Below, piece after piece: positions 44,365-55,200 of a DNA stretch of 64,000 bases. The notes beneath the pieces are model-generated. The model worked only from the letters and a program-made list of their open reading frames with translations. It did no database searches and had not been told where the DNA came from. Source of the stretch: Pseudomonas salomonii (lineage in GTDB: Bacteria > Pseudomonadota > Gammaproteobacteria > Pseudomonadales > Pseudomonadaceae); contig NZ_FNOX01000002.1 in assembly GCF_900107155.1 (NCBI RefSeq), forward strand, positions 496,001-560,000, written 5' to 3'. The stretch's first letter is position 1; each line of letters starts with the position of its first letter. A program made the position numbers and the translations under genes.

Positions 44365-45721
44365 CGCCGCGCTCCTGATGCAGCGCCTGCTTGACCTCGA
44401 ACGCGGAAACCATCGGCACATAGCGCAGGAACAGGCTATAGGGCACCAGAAACACCCCGAAACTGCCGATAAACAGCGTCCAGTCCCACAGGGACGGCGT
44501 GTAATCGCCCCAGCTGGAAACCAGCAGATCACGCGTCTGCGGCGGGATCAGCAGCATGAAACGCTCGGCCCACATCCCCACCAGCACGGCCAGCGCCACC
44601 AGTGCCAATCGCGGCGGGCTTTGGCGCACGTTTCGCCACCAGAGCGCCTGGAGCACCCCGACATTGCAGACGATCGCCAACCAGAAACTCCAGGCATACG
44701 CGCCGCTGATGCGCGCAAGCAGTACCTCGATTTCATGGGCGTCGCCGCTGTAGAACGGCATGAACAGATCGACCAGATACCCGTAGATGGTCAGCCAGCC
44801 GGTCGCCAGCAACAGGCGCCCGAGCATGTCCAGATGGCGTGGGGTGATCAGGCTTTCGATACACAACATCCAGCGCACGGCAATCGCCAGCAGCGCCACC
44901 AGGGCGAATCCGGAAAACACCGCACCGGCCACGAAATAGGCGGAAAACAAGGTGGAGTGCCAACCGCTCTGGGTGCCCATGGTCAGCAAAAACGAATAGC
45001 CACTCGACACCGTAAACACCAGCGGTATCGCGAGGATCGCCAACACCCGCGTGGTGCGCCGCCACAGCGCCCAATGCCGCTGCGACCCACGCCAGCCGAG
45101 CGCCAGCAAGCCATAAACCACCTGGCGCAGCGGCGTGCTGGCCCGGTCACGAGCTGCGGCGAAATCCGGAATGGCGCCCACCATCAGGAACAGCACCGAC
45201 ACCGTGAGGTACGACAGGATCGCAAACATGTCCCAGGCCGTCGGGCTTTTGAATTGCGGCCATAACCCCATTTCATTCGGGTAGGGCATGGTCCAGTAGA
45301 ACAGCCAGGGACGGCCCAGGTGCAGGATCGGGTACAGCGCGGCGCAGATCACCGCCATCAGCGTCATCAACTCTGCCAGCCGGTTGAGGGTATGCCGCCA
45401 GGGCCGCTCGATCAGCAACAGCAAGGCCGAGATAAACGTGCCCGCGTGGCCGATCCCCAGCCACCAGATGTAGTTGAGGATGCCAAAGCCCCAATGCACC
45501 GGCTGATTATTGCCCCACATGCCCACGCCATTGCCCAGCAGCACAGCGACCGAACCCAGGTACACCAGCAACAACACCAGGCCGACACCGAACATCCAGC
45601 GCCAGGCAACGCGCCGGGGGAACTGCTGCAATGGCCCGAACACCTGCCGCGACACCTGCTGGTCGCTCAAATCCTTTGGCAGGAAATGCCCGGTGGCGTG
45701 CAGCAGCGGCTCAGCCTTCAT
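44357..45721 (-). CDS. actC: Alternative complex III quinol-binding subunit ActC (NrfD-like)
   Basis: This 454-aa protein has about ten membrane helices and the NrfD/ActC pattern: NQPVHWGFGILNYIWWLGIG, then HAGTFISALLLL and RPWLFYWTMPYPNEMGLWPQ. It binds quinol and passes electrons to ActB. The frame is open to 45922, but the ATG at 45721 overlaps the actB stop by 11 bases and gives the right N-terminus. Confidence 0.92.
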   Translation of the reverse strand: MKAEPLLHATGHFLPKDLSDQQVSRQVFGPLQQFPRRVAWRWMFGVGLVLLLVYLGSVAVLLGNGVGMWGNNQPVHWGFGILNYIWWLGIGHAGTFISALLLLIERPWRHTLNRLAELMTLMAVICAALYPILHLGRPWLFYWTMPYPNEMGLWPQFKSPTAWDMFAILSYLTVSVLFLMVGAIPDFAAARDRASTPLRQVVYGLLALGWRGSQRHWALWRRTTRVLAILAIPLVFTVSSGYSFLLTMGTQSGWHSTLFSAYFVAGAVFSGFALVALLAIAVRWMLCIESLITPRHLDMLGRLLLATGWLTIYGYLVDLFMPFYSGDAHEIEVLLARISGAYAWSFWLAIVCNVGVLQALWWRNVRQSPPRLALVALAVLVGMWAERFMLLIPPQTRDLLVSSWGDYTPSLWDWTLFIGSFGVFLVPYSLFLRYVPMVSAFEVKQALHQERGDG

Positions 45722-48584
45722 CGCCGGCGCCCTCCTCCTCGATGCGCGCCAGGTAACTGGTACGCGGCCGGGTGCCGAGGGCTTCCAGCAAGCGGTAATG
45801 GCGGGGATCGCGGCGCGCGAGACTGACAGCGCTGGCGGGCGCGTTGATGTCACCAAACTGGATGGCCTGGCTGGGGCAGGTTTGCTGGCAAGCGGTGACC
45901 ACCGCAGAGGAGTCGAAATCATCGCCGTGTTGCTTGTTGTCCGTGCGGGCGTTGCTGATGCGTTGGATGCAGTACGTGCATTTCTCCATCACGCCGCGGG
46001 AGCGTACCGTCACCTCGGGGTTGCGTTGGGCCTGAATCGACGGCGCGGCGTCGGCGCTCCAGTCCAGCCAATTGAAACGCCGCACTTTGTACGGGCAGTA
46101 AGAGGCGCACGTGCGGGTGCCTATGCAGCGGTTGTAGACCATCTGGTTCAAGCCATCGCGGCTATGCACGGTGGCGTTGACCGGGCAGCCTGTTTCGCAG
46201 GGCGCCTGCTCGCAGTGCATGCAGGGCAATGGCTGGAAGCGCGAACGCGGGGCCTCCAACGGCCCCTGGTAATAATGGTCGATGCGCAGCCAGTGCATGC
46301 TGCGCCCCTGGGCGACCTGCTCGGCGCCGACCACGGCAATGTTGTTCTCGGCCTGGCAGGCCACCACACAGGCATTGCAGCCGGTGCACAGGTCCAGATC
46401 AATGACCATGCCCCACTGCGGGCCGCTGTCGTCCACCGGGCTGTAGAGCGACGCGGGAATGGCCTGGGTCGCGAGTTGTGGTTTGTCGCGTGAGACCACC
46501 CGGATGGGCGATTCTTGCGCTTGCGGCAACCGGTGATGTGACTGGGTGGCCGCCAAGGGAAAGTGCTCGCCGGTGCTTCGTAGGGAGGCACTGACGGAGA
46601 ATTGCTCAGTGGGCCTCACCGCGTAACCCAGGCCATCACCGACGCGCCCGGCGTGGCTGCGACCGTAGCCGGTGTATAAGAAAATGACCTGGTCGGCCTG
46701 CCCGGGTTCAACCCAGGCGGGTCCGCGCACGGTCTGATCGGCCAGCGTCACCTCCACGCCGTCACCGTTGCTCACGCCCAACTGTTCGGCCAGGTGTGGC
46801 GAAAGCCCGATCACATTGCTCCAGGTCAGGGTGCTGATGGGCTTGGGCAATTCCTGCAGCCAGCCGGAGTTGGCGAAGCGCCCGTCCCACACGGTCGGGT
46901 CGGGACGGATGACGGCCTCTAATCCTTCGCCGACGTCGGCCGCCGCGAGGGCAATTGGCGTCATTTCCTCCACCTTGACTGGCGCTGGGGCCGGTTCAAT
47001 CCAGCCATTGGCCAATGCCTCGCGCCATTGTTGCTGCGCGATATGCGCCCAGGTTGCGCGCACCAGCGCCAAGGCATCGGTCTCGGTTGAGTGCAGCAGC
47101 AAGTCGAGGACCTGATGCAGGGTGCGCGTCGAATACATCGGTTCGATCAGCGGCTGGACGATGCAGGCACTGCCGTCCGCCGCGCGGCTATCGCTCCAAC
47201 CGTCCAGCGCATGATTGAGCGGCAGGTGCCAATGGCACAGCGCGGCGCTTTCGTCGTAGTAAAGCCCGGCATGCAAGCGAAATGGCACCTGGGGCAGCAC
47301 ATCTTGCAGGTAGGCATTTAGCACCGGGTTGCAGTCGAGTATCAGCAAATGGGTCACCGCTTCCTGGCTCAGTTGCGCAAGCGAACCCCACGATTGATTG
47401 GGCTCGTAACCCAATAACCTCGGCACCTGCCAGTCCAACGTTTGGCCTGCGTGCCCCAAGCGCTGGTTAAGCTGCATGACCTGCGCCTGCAACGCCTCGG
47501 ATGCCTGCTGGCTAATACCGATCAGGCCGCGCCCCGGGTGGGCCTTGAGCGCAGCTGCGGCGTCCTGCACCCACTGCCGTTGCGCCGGGTTCAGGCGCGG
47601 CGTTCCGGGCAGGTCCTGGCCTAGCGCCTGGCTCAGCGCAAGCAGCAGGCCGGGCAACTGCGACGGTGCCGTGGGCAAGCGCGCGGTGGCGGCAGCGCCA
47701 GTGAGGCTCGGAACACTTTCAGCCACGAATACCAACGCGGCGCCCTCACCCTTCGCTGCCTGGCGGCGACGTTCAGCCCAGCCGCGCTGGAGCACCGTCT
47801 GATACGGACCGCTGCCCAGCGGGTCATACTCCAGGCACACCAGTACCTCGGCCTGTTCCAGGTGAACGTGCGCGGCCAATGGCTGACCGAACGCGCGTTC
47901 GCTGGCTCGCAGGGCGGCCGTCTCGGCAAAGGCTTCGCCATGGTACAGGCGCACCTCAGGCCAGCGTTGTTGCAGTTGGTCGAGCTGGCGCTTGAGGGTC
48001 GGTGAACTGCTGGCCCCACAGACGATGTGCAAGCCCTTGCCGCGAGCGCTGTCCAGCACCTGCTGCTCGTGGGCCAGCGCCGCGCGCACATCCGGCCAAC
48101 TGGCTTCCCGACCTTTGAAACGCGGCGCCTGGGAACGGTCCGGATCATAGAGTTGCAGGATCGCCGCTTGAGTAAACGCATCGCAGGCGCCGCCCGACAC
48201 GGGATGGTCCGGGTTGCCTTCAAGCTTGATCGGTCTGCCTGCAACGGTCTTGCCCAACACGGGCTGGGCAACACCGCCAAACGGGATGGCGGTGGCGTAC
48301 CAGGCCGGCACGCCTGGCGTCAGATTGACCGGCTGACTGACCGCCGTCACTGCCTGTTCCGGGGTCTTGCCACAGGCGGCCAACCCCGCCATGGCGATGG
48401 ACGCTGCCATCAACTGCAGGAAACGCCGTCGATCCATCAGCGGCGCCACACCTGCAAATTCCGCCTCTATCAGCGCTTGAGCGTCAGGGGACTCGGCAAG
48501 CGCCTCAAGCCCGCGCCAATAGGCCTGCCCTTCAAGTCCGGCCAGTTGTTCACGCACAACGGAGAAGTCCAGCGGCTTACTCAT
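45711..48584 (-). CDS. actB: Alternative complex III iron-sulfur subunit ActB
   Basis: This 957-aa subunit fuses a molybdopterin-oxidoreductase-like domain without the cofactor site to a four-cluster ferredoxin domain. A twin-arginine-type signal with RRRFLQLMAASIAMAGLAAC (about 50-72) directs it outward. The cysteine sets are CTGCNACVVACQAENN (near 735), CMHCEQAPCETGCP (near 790), CIGTRTCASYCP (near 821) and CTYC with CQQTCP (866-900). The ATG at 48584 overlaps actA (ATGA). Confidence 0.93.
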   Translation of the reverse strand: MSKPLDFSVVREQLAGLEGQAYWRGLEALAESPDAQALIEAEFAGVAPLMDRRRFLQLMAASIAMAGLAACGKTPEQAVTAVSQPVNLTPGVPAWYATAIPFGGVAQPVLGKTVAGRPIKLEGNPDHPVSGGACDAFTQAAILQLYDPDRSQAPRFKGREASWPDVRAALAHEQQVLDSARGKGLHIVCGASSSPTLKRQLDQLQQRWPEVRLYHGEAFAETAALRASERAFGQPLAAHVHLEQAEVLVCLEYDPLGSGPYQTVLQRGWAERRRQAAKGEGAALVFVAESVPSLTGAAATARLPTAPSQLPGLLLALSQALGQDLPGTPRLNPAQRQWVQDAAAALKAHPGRGLIGISQQASEALQAQVMQLNQRLGHAGQTLDWQVPRLLGYEPNQSWGSLAQLSQEAVTHLLILDCNPVLNAYLQDVLPQVPFRLHAGLYYDESAALCHWHLPLNHALDGWSDSRAADGSACIVQPLIEPMYSTRTLHQVLDLLLHSTETDALALVRATWAHIAQQQWREALANGWIEPAPAPVKVEEMTPIALAAADVGEGLEAVIRPDPTVWDGRFANSGWLQELPKPISTLTWSNVIGLSPHLAEQLGVSNGDGVEVTLADQTVRGPAWVEPGQADQVIFLYTGYGRSHAGRVGDGLGYAVRPTEQFSVSASLRSTGEHFPLAATQSHHRLPQAQESPIRVVSRDKPQLATQAIPASLYSPVDDSGPQWGMVIDLDLCTGCNACVVACQAENNIAVVGAEQVAQGRSMHWLRIDHYYQGPLEAPRSRFQPLPCMHCEQAPCETGCPVNATVHSRDGLNQMVYNRCIGTRTCASYCPYKVRRFNWLDWSADAAPSIQAQRNPEVTVRSRGVMEKCTYCIQRISNARTDNKQHGDDFDSSAVVTACQQTCPSQAIQFGDINAPASAVSLARRDPRHYRLLEALGTRPRTSYLARIEEEGAGDEG

Positions 48585-49237
48585 CGGTGGCACGTCCCGC
48601 AGTCGGTAAGGCCCCGGGTATCGATGTGCCGCGCGATCATCAGGCGCTCACCCAATTGGCGACGGTCCTCGGAAGGTTTCCACTGCATATTGGTGACCTG
48701 CTCCAGGGAACGCAGATGGGGCGCCGGGTCACGGTGACAGGCCAGGCACTGGCCCATGTTCAGCGGTTGCGCCTTGAACATCAGTTGCATGCGGTCGACC
48801 TGACCATGGCATTCACTGCAGCCGACGCCGGCGTTCACATGGACGCCGTGATGAAAATACACGTAGTCCGGCAGCTTGGCGATGCGTTGCCAATGCAGGG
48901 GCTCAAGCTCACGCAGGCTCTTGCGCAACGGCTCCAGCACATCGGCATGTGTCCATACCTGGGAATGACAACTCATGCAGGTTTCGGTGGGTGGCAGGCT
49001 GGCCATCGCGGAGGACTGCACCGCGCTGTGGCAATAACGGCAGTCGATCTTGAGTTCGCCCGCGTGGTGGGCATGGCTGAAGGGCAATGGCTGCTCGACC
49101 ACCCAGTTACGGCCGGTGCGGTAGTCGGTGCTGTCCAGAGTCAACGCCACTAGCAAACCTCCCGAGAGCCCGGCGATCAGCAGCAACAGTCCTACGCGCA
49201 GCCAGGTATCGGCCGAGCGCCTGAAAATCTGCGTCAT
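48581..49237 (-). CDS. actA: Alternative complex III multiheme cytochrome c ActA
   Basis: This 218-aa protein has an N-terminal membrane anchor (WLRVGLLLLIAGLSGGLLVA) and five CxxCH heme motifs: CRYCH, CMSCH, CSECH, CLACH and CGTCH (near 64, 87, 139, 163 and 214). Five hemes match ActA of known alternative complex III. It relays electrons from ActB to ActE. It heads the 12-gene operon; the ribosome site is weak. Confidence 0.92.
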   Translation of the reverse strand: MTQIFRRSADTWLRVGLLLLIAGLSGGLLVALTLDSTDYRTGRNWVVEQPLPFSHAHHAGELKIDCRYCHSAVQSSAMASLPPTETCMSCHSQVWTHADVLEPLRKSLRELEPLHWQRIAKLPDYVYFHHGVHVNAGVGCSECHGQVDRMQLMFKAQPLNMGQCLACHRDPAPHLRSLEQVTNMQWKPSEDRRQLGERLMIARHIDTRGLTDCGTCHR

Positions 49238-49263
49238 TGCCGGATTCTCATGTGCATGTCCTT

Positions 49264-49294
49264 AACGCTTTGGCTGCGCGGGTGCGCAAGCGTT
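49264..49294. other. Stem-loop between the TPP-enzyme gene and actA
   Basis: AACGCTT (49264-49270) pairs with AAGCGTT (49288-49294), with a GC-rich interior. It directly follows the TPP-enzyme stop on the minus strand, with no T tract in that direction. It may limit read-through into the respiratory operon. Confidence 0.3.
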
Positions 49295-49296
49295 CG

Positions 49297-51090
49297 TTAT
49301 TTTTTTGCGCCTCCTGGCAGAACGCTGGCCAACACTTGCTTGGCGGTTTGCACAATCACCCCGGCTTCATCCGGGTCGCCTTTGAGCAACGTGGTGGCGA
49401 ACTTTTTGGCCTGTTCCAGCTTGATATGCGGGGGAAGTGGCGGCACGTTGGGGTCGGTCTTGAACTCGATCAGCACCGGTACATCCGAGGCCAACGCCTG
49501 TTCCCAGGCCGCAGCCACATCTTCCTCGCGATCGACGAAAATCCCCTTCAGCCCCAGCGAAATCGCAAACAGGTGATACGGCACGTCAGGAATAGTTTGC
49601 GAAGCCTTAAACTTGGGGTCGCCTTCCATCACGCGCTGCTCCCAAGTGACCTGGTTCAGGTCTTCATTGTTGAACACCGCACAGATCCAGTTAGGGCTCT
49701 GCCACTGCCGCCAGTATTTGGCCACGGTGATAAGTTCGGCCATGTTGTTCATCTGCATCGCGCCGTCGCCCACCAGCGCGATCACGGTGTTCTGCGGCTG
49801 CGCAAACTTGGCGGCGATGGCGTACGGCACGGCAGCCCCCATGGACGCCAAGCCACCGGACAGGGAACATTGAATGCCACGGCGGATCTTCAAGTCGCGG
49901 GCATACCAGTTGGCACAGGAGCCGGAATCGCTGGTGATGATGGAGTGGTCGGGCAGGCGTGGAGACAGCTCGTAGACCACGCGTTGCGGGTTGATCGGTT
50001 TGGCTTTTACCAGGGCGCGTTTCTCCAGGGTTTTCTCCCAGCTAGCACACCAACCCTCGACCTTTTTGCGCCATTTACGCTGAGTCTTGTGGGTGAGCAA
50101 CGGCAACAACGCAGCCAGGGTCTCGGCGGCATCGCCCACCAGATTCACCTCCATGGGATAACGCAGGCTTAACATGTCGGGTTGCAGGTCAATCTGCACC
50201 CCACGGGCCTGGCCTTCCTTGGGCAGGAACTCTGAGTAAGGAAAACCCGAGCCGATCATCAACAAGGTGTCGCATTCGGTCATCAGCTTGTAGCTGGGCT
50301 CGGTGCCCAACAGGCCGATGCTGCCGGTAACCCAGGGCAAATCGTCAGGGACTGCAGCCTTGCCGAGTAACGCCTTGGCCACCCCGGCGCCAAGCGCTTC
50401 GGCGACGGCGATGACTTCATCGGTGGCCGCCAGCGCCCCTGCGCCGACGAGAATCGCAACTTTCTCACCGGCATTCAGCACGTCTGCGGCGCGCTGTAGA
50501 TCCGCCTCATACGGCACCACTCGCGGCTTTGAATAACCCACCCCCGAGTGCACTGTGCCGTGGGCCCTGACGGGCGGTTCGTAGGTCGCCTCCTGCAAAT
50601 CGTTGGGCAGGATGATCGCCGTCACTCGGCGCTCACCGACCGCGGTGCGTACGGCCCGGTCCACCAAGTGACGCACCTGGGATGGCACCGTAGCCTGCTG
50701 CACAAATGCCCCTGCCACATCCTTGAACATCGACACCAGGTCCAGCTCCTGCTGGTAATGCCCCCCAAGCGCCGCCCGCGCCTGCTGCCCGACAATCGCC
50801 AGCACCGGCATATGGTCCATTCGCGCGTCATAGAGCCCGGTGATCAGGTGCGAGGCTCCTGGCCCTGAAGTCGCGATACAAACGCCCAGCTCTCCCGTAA
50901 ATTTGGCGTGGGCCGACGCCATGAACGCGGCCATTTCCTCATGACGGGCCTGAATGAATTCGATCTTGCCCTGCGCCCGGCTCAACGCGCCGAATACACC
51001 ATTGATACCGTCACCCGGATAACCAAAGATTCGGGTAACGCCCCATTGGCTGAGCCGCTCAACCAGAAAGTCGCCTACTGTCGTCGTCAT
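49297..51090 (-). CDS. Thiamine-diphosphate-dependent enzyme, pyruvate oxidase/acetolactate synthase-like
   Basis: This 597-aa protein has the N-terminal TPP half (FGYPGDGINGVFGALSRAQG, then QARHEEMAAFMASAHAKFTG with the catalytic Glu), a central domain and the C-terminal GDGAMQMNNMAELITVAKYW cofactor motif. It fits poorly characterised TPP-requiring oxidase-like proteins. It may decarboxylate pyruvate, but the substrate is unproven. The ATG at 51090 has GAGG six bases upstream; it begins 17 bases after the SDR stop. Confidence 0.87.
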   Translation of the reverse strand: MTTTVGDFLVERLSQWGVTRIFGYPGDGINGVFGALSRAQGKIEFIQARHEEMAAFMASAHAKFTGELGVCIATSGPGASHLITGLYDARMDHMPVLAIVGQQARAALGGHYQQELDLVSMFKDVAGAFVQQATVPSQVRHLVDRAVRTAVGERRVTAIILPNDLQEATYEPPVRAHGTVHSGVGYSKPRVVPYEADLQRAADVLNAGEKVAILVGAGALAATDEVIAVAEALGAGVAKALLGKAAVPDDLPWVTGSIGLLGTEPSYKLMTECDTLLMIGSGFPYSEFLPKEGQARGVQIDLQPDMLSLRYPMEVNLVGDAAETLAALLPLLTHKTQRKWRKKVEGWCASWEKTLEKRALVKAKPINPQRVVYELSPRLPDHSIITSDSGSCANWYARDLKIRRGIQCSLSGGLASMGAAVPYAIAAKFAQPQNTVIALVGDGAMQMNNMAELITVAKYWRQWQSPNWICAVFNNEDLNQVTWEQRVMEGDPKFKASQTIPDVPYHLFAISLGLKGIFVDREEDVAAAWEQALASDVPVLIEFKTDPNVPPLPPHIKLEQAKKFATTLLKGDPDEAGVIVQTAKQVLASVLPGGAKK

Positions 51091-51107
51091 CGAATGCCTC
51101 GCTTCAT

Positions 51108-51965
51108 TCAAAGAATGGGTTTGCCACCTGTTACGCCGTAGCGTTCACCGGAGATATAACTGCCCTCATCCGACGCCAGCAGCACGTAAATGGGCGAGAC
51201 TTCGACTGGCTGCCCGGGGCGTCCCAGCGGTGTATTTCCACCAAAGTTCTTGACGGACTCCTCGGTCATCGTCGATACGATCAATGGCGTCCAGATTGGC
51301 CCGGGCGCCACACTGTTGACGCGAATACCGCGCTTGCCGAGCATCTGCGCCAGGCCAGCAGTGAAGTTGGCGATCGCGCCTTTGCTCGCCGCATACGGCA
51401 ACAGCGTTGGGTTGGGCGCATCGGAATTGACCGAGCTGGTGTTGATGATCGAACTGCCTTCGGCCATGTGCGGCAGCGCTGCCTTGCAGATGCGAAACAT
51501 CGCGGTGACGTTGACGTTAAAGGTCTTTAGCCAATCCTCGTCAGGGATGTCTTCCAGACTGTCGTAGGTCATCTGGAACGCCGCGTTATTGACCAGCACA
51601 TCGATGCGTCCGAACTTCTCCACGGTGTCAGCGACGATCGCCGTGCACTGATCCGCGTTGCCCAGGTCACCGGGTAGCAACAGGCATTGACGACCCGCCG
51701 CCTCGACCCACCGCGCGGTTTCCTTGGCGTCTTCATGCTCATCCAGATAGGAGACCGCCACGTCCGCGCCTTCGCGTGCAAAGGCGATGGCCACCGCACG
51801 CCCGATGCCGCTGTCGGCCCCGGTGATCAAGGCTACTTTGTTGGCGAGTCGACCCGAGCCTTTGTAGGTCTGCTCACCGCAATCGGGCATTGGATCCATC
51901 TTGCGCTGTTGACCGGGTACGGGCTGCTCTTGCGCCTTGAAAGGTGGTTTTGGGTAACTGTTCAT
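51108..51965 (-). CDS. Short-chain dehydrogenase, YghA/YhxC-like
   Basis: This 285-aa oxidoreductase has a 40-residue leader rich in Pro and Gln, then VALITGADSGIGRAVAIAFA for NAD(P), LVNNAAFQM, and the active-site YAASKGAIANFTAGLA. It ends with ISGERYGVTGGKPIL. It leads a two-gene unit with the TPP enzyme. Such genes are often stress-induced in pseudomonads. The substrate is unknown. Confidence 0.88.
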   Translation of the reverse strand: MNSYPKPPFKAQEQPVPGQQRKMDPMPDCGEQTYKGSGRLANKVALITGADSGIGRAVAIAFAREGADVAVSYLDEHEDAKETARWVEAAGRQCLLLPGDLGNADQCTAIVADTVEKFGRIDVLVNNAAFQMTYDSLEDIPDEDWLKTFNVNVTAMFRICKAALPHMAEGSSIINTSSVNSDAPNPTLLPYAASKGAIANFTAGLAQMLGKRGIRVNSVAPGPIWTPLIVSTMTEESVKNFGGNTPLGRPGQPVEVSPIYVLLASDEGSYISGERYGVTGGKPIL

Positions 51966-52283
51966 CGGTCTCCCTCCTGGCTGTGATTACTTTTGCGAGG
52001 GTTGGCCGGGAAGGTAAGTTCAGACGGATTTTGAAAAAATCAGATAACCGTTCAGGCGCACGAGCGCCATTCTTCGATCCGAATAAACCTTCTGAATAAT
52101 GGGCGCCTCAACCGCAGCGTAGTACTTCGTAGAATTGGCTAATTGCGTCGAGGCGTTCTGCTGCACGCAGGTTTTCAGCTATATTTATTTAGCTTTCGGT
52201 CAAGCCATAACACTCGTTTAAGTTCGCGCCCCTCCACACGCTCTTCGCGTGCGCAGTTAACCAAGCTAACAAGGTCGGTATTT
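51966..52283. promoter_or_regulatory. Intergenic region between divergent SDR and hybrid-kinase genes
   Basis: The 318 bases should hold two outward-facing promoters. GGGAGG lies just before the SDR start (minus strand), and AAGG nine bases before the kinase start. I saw no clear sigma-factor consensus or operator. Confidence 0.4.
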
Positions 52284-55200
52284 ATGAAGTCTGCCCCCCT
52301 GCGGTCCCCTAACGTTCCGCAACGCAAAGATCTGATTCCAAGCGACCTGAGTTTTCCGGTGGTAGGGATTGGCGCGTCGGCGGGCGGGCTGCAGGCGGTG
52401 AAGGCGTTCTTTGAGCACATGCCCAAAGACTGCGGCATGGCATTTGTAGTGATCCTGCACCTGTCCCCCGATCATCAAAGTGTGGCGGACCAGATCATCC
52501 AGGAGTCAACCCGCATGCCGGTGTCGCAGGTCAATGACACCACGCCCATAGAAAAAAATCGGGTGTATGTCATCTCGCCTGCACACCTCCTAAGCATGAA
52601 CGATGGCTATTTGTCAGTATCGCCAACGTTGCGCGAAGGTGGTTCGCATATCGCTATTGACCTATTTTTTCGCGATCTGGCCGACACGCACAAAGAGCGG
52701 GCGTTTTGCCTGATTCTGTCTGGGACCGGCTCAGACGGCGCGGTGGGCCTGTCTCGGATCAAGGAGCAAGGCGGGATCACTCTGGTACAAAGCCCGGAAG
52801 ATGCAGAGTTCGATGGTATGCCGTTGGCTGCCATCGAAACGCAAATGGCCGATCTCGTGCTTCCGGTGGTGGAAATGCCGCAGAAATTGCTGGAGCTGTG
52901 GTGCAATGCTCAATCGATCATCCTGCCCACCGCCGGCGATCCCGAAATCAATACCACCCCGCCCGCCACCGAACGCGATGCCGCCGTTGCGGAGCAGTTA
53001 TTGCTGGACATCCTGATTCAGCTACGCGCCAGTACCGGGCACGACTTTAAGCACTACAAGCGTGCCACAGTGTTGCGCCGTATTGAGCGTCGCTTGCAAG
53101 TAACCGCGCAGCCTGACCTGGCGTCCTATTACAACTTCCTCCAAGGACACCCAGACGAAACCAAGGCGTTACTCGGCGATATGCTGATCGGCGTGACCAA
53201 CTTCTTCCGCGACCGCGAAGCCTTTGAAGCACTTGAACGCGACGTGATACCTAACTTGGTGAAGTCGCTCGAAGACAGCGTGCCGCACCGTGAGGAGGTG
53301 CGCATCTGGTCGGCCGGCTGCTCCACCGGCGAAGAAGCCTACAGCCTCGCGATGCTGGTGGCCGAGCAACTGGCGCTGGATGCCAGCGGTGCCAAGATGC
53401 AGGTGTTTGCCACTGATATTGACGAGCGCGCAATCACCCACGGCCGCAACGGCGTATACCCCGAGGCGATCATCACCGACGTACCGCCACCGCGGCTGCG
53501 CCAGTACTTCGCCAAAGAGAAAAACCAGCACTACCGGGTACGCAAGGAAATTCGCGAGAAGGTCTTGTTCGCCAAACACAGCCTGCTGGCTGATCCGCCG
53601 TTCTCCCAGATCGACCTGATCGTGTGCCGCAACCTGTTGATCTACCTGGACCGCGAAGTGCAACGCGACATCCTGCAGATGTTCCACTTTGCGCTGCGCC
53701 CCGGTGGCTATCTGTTCCTCGGTTCCTCGGAATCGGCCGACGGTTGCCTGGACCTGTTTGTACCGGTGGACAAACGAAACCGCATTTTTCGGGTGCGTGC
53801 CGGCTCCTCCGCTATGCGCCGCGCCCCAACCATGCCGCGAGGCGGCTACCTGCGCCCAAGCACCGCGTCGATTGGGACTGAAATCAAGGCGCCCAGCAAA
53901 GTTTCGTTCGCGGATATCCACCTGCGCGCCTTGGAAAAAGCCGCGCCACCCAGCGTAATCGTCGATATCCACGCCGACATCCTGCACATGAGCGAAGGTG
54001 CCGGGCGGTTCTTGCGCTATGTCGCCGGGGAAGTTACTCACAATCTGTTGGCCCTGGTTCATCCCGACCTGCGCCTCGACATCCGCACCACACTCTTCCA
54101 GGTCCAGCAATCGAATATGCCTGTGACCTCCCGCAAAGTCCGCGTCCAGCGCGAGCAGGGCTCCTTCATGGTGGACATTACCGCCTGCCCTTATCGCGAT
54201 GACGCGACCGAAAGCGACTATGTGCTGGTGATCTTCCAGGAAAGCGAAACCGACCCACAACAGGCTGATACCAGCGCCGTCAGCCATGCTGAAAACGCCA
54301 TCCTGCGCAACCTTGAGCGGGAGCTGCAACGCACCAAGCTGCACTTACAGGACACCATCGAACAGTCGGAAGTCTCAAGCGAGGAGCTCAAGGCCTCGAA
54401 CGAAGAAATGCAGGCGGTCAATGAAGAGTTGCGTTCGGCCACCGAAGAACTGGAAACCAGCAAGGAAGAACTGCAGTCGATCAATGAGGAGCTGTTGACC
54501 GTCAACTATGAACTCAAAACCAAGGTAGAAGAGACCGACAAGGTCAATGACTACCTGACCAACCTGATCGCCTCCACCGATATCGCCACCGTATTCGTCG
54601 ACCGCAATATGCGCATCCGGTGGTTCACGCCACGTGCCACCGATATTTTCAGCATGCTCCCAGTGGACACCGGACGCTCGTTGATGGACATCACGCACCG
54701 CCTGGATTACCCGGAAATCACTGAAGACGCTGCGACTGTGTTTGAGTCGCTGAGCATCATCGAGCGGGAAATCAGCAGTAAGGACGATCGCTGGTACATC
54801 GCACGATTGTTGCCCTACCGTTCCAGCGAGGATCATATCGACGGCACGGTGCTGACCTTCATCGATATCACCAAACGACGCCAGGCAGAGGAGGAACTGC
54901 GCCTAGGGGAAGAGCGCATGCGCCTGGTGGCCGAGAGTACCCACGACTTTGCAATTATCATCCTTGATGACCACGGTGCCATCACCGATTGGAACACCGG
55001 TGCAGAGCTGATCTTCGGCTACAGTAAGGGCGAAGTGCTGGGCGCCTATTACGACTTGATTTTTTCACCGGAGGATCGCACCGCCGGCGTACCTGAGAGC
55101 GAGCTACGCGCGGCGCGCGAACATGGTCGGGGTGAAGACGAGCGCTGGCACGTGCGCAAGGATGGCAGCCGGTTCTACTGCAGCGGTGAGGTCACACAGC

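Noticed and set aside
53169..54344. 391-aa antisense open frame
   Set aside because: It is opposite the hybrid kinase and shows no domain; the sense frame has clear CheB/CheR motifs.
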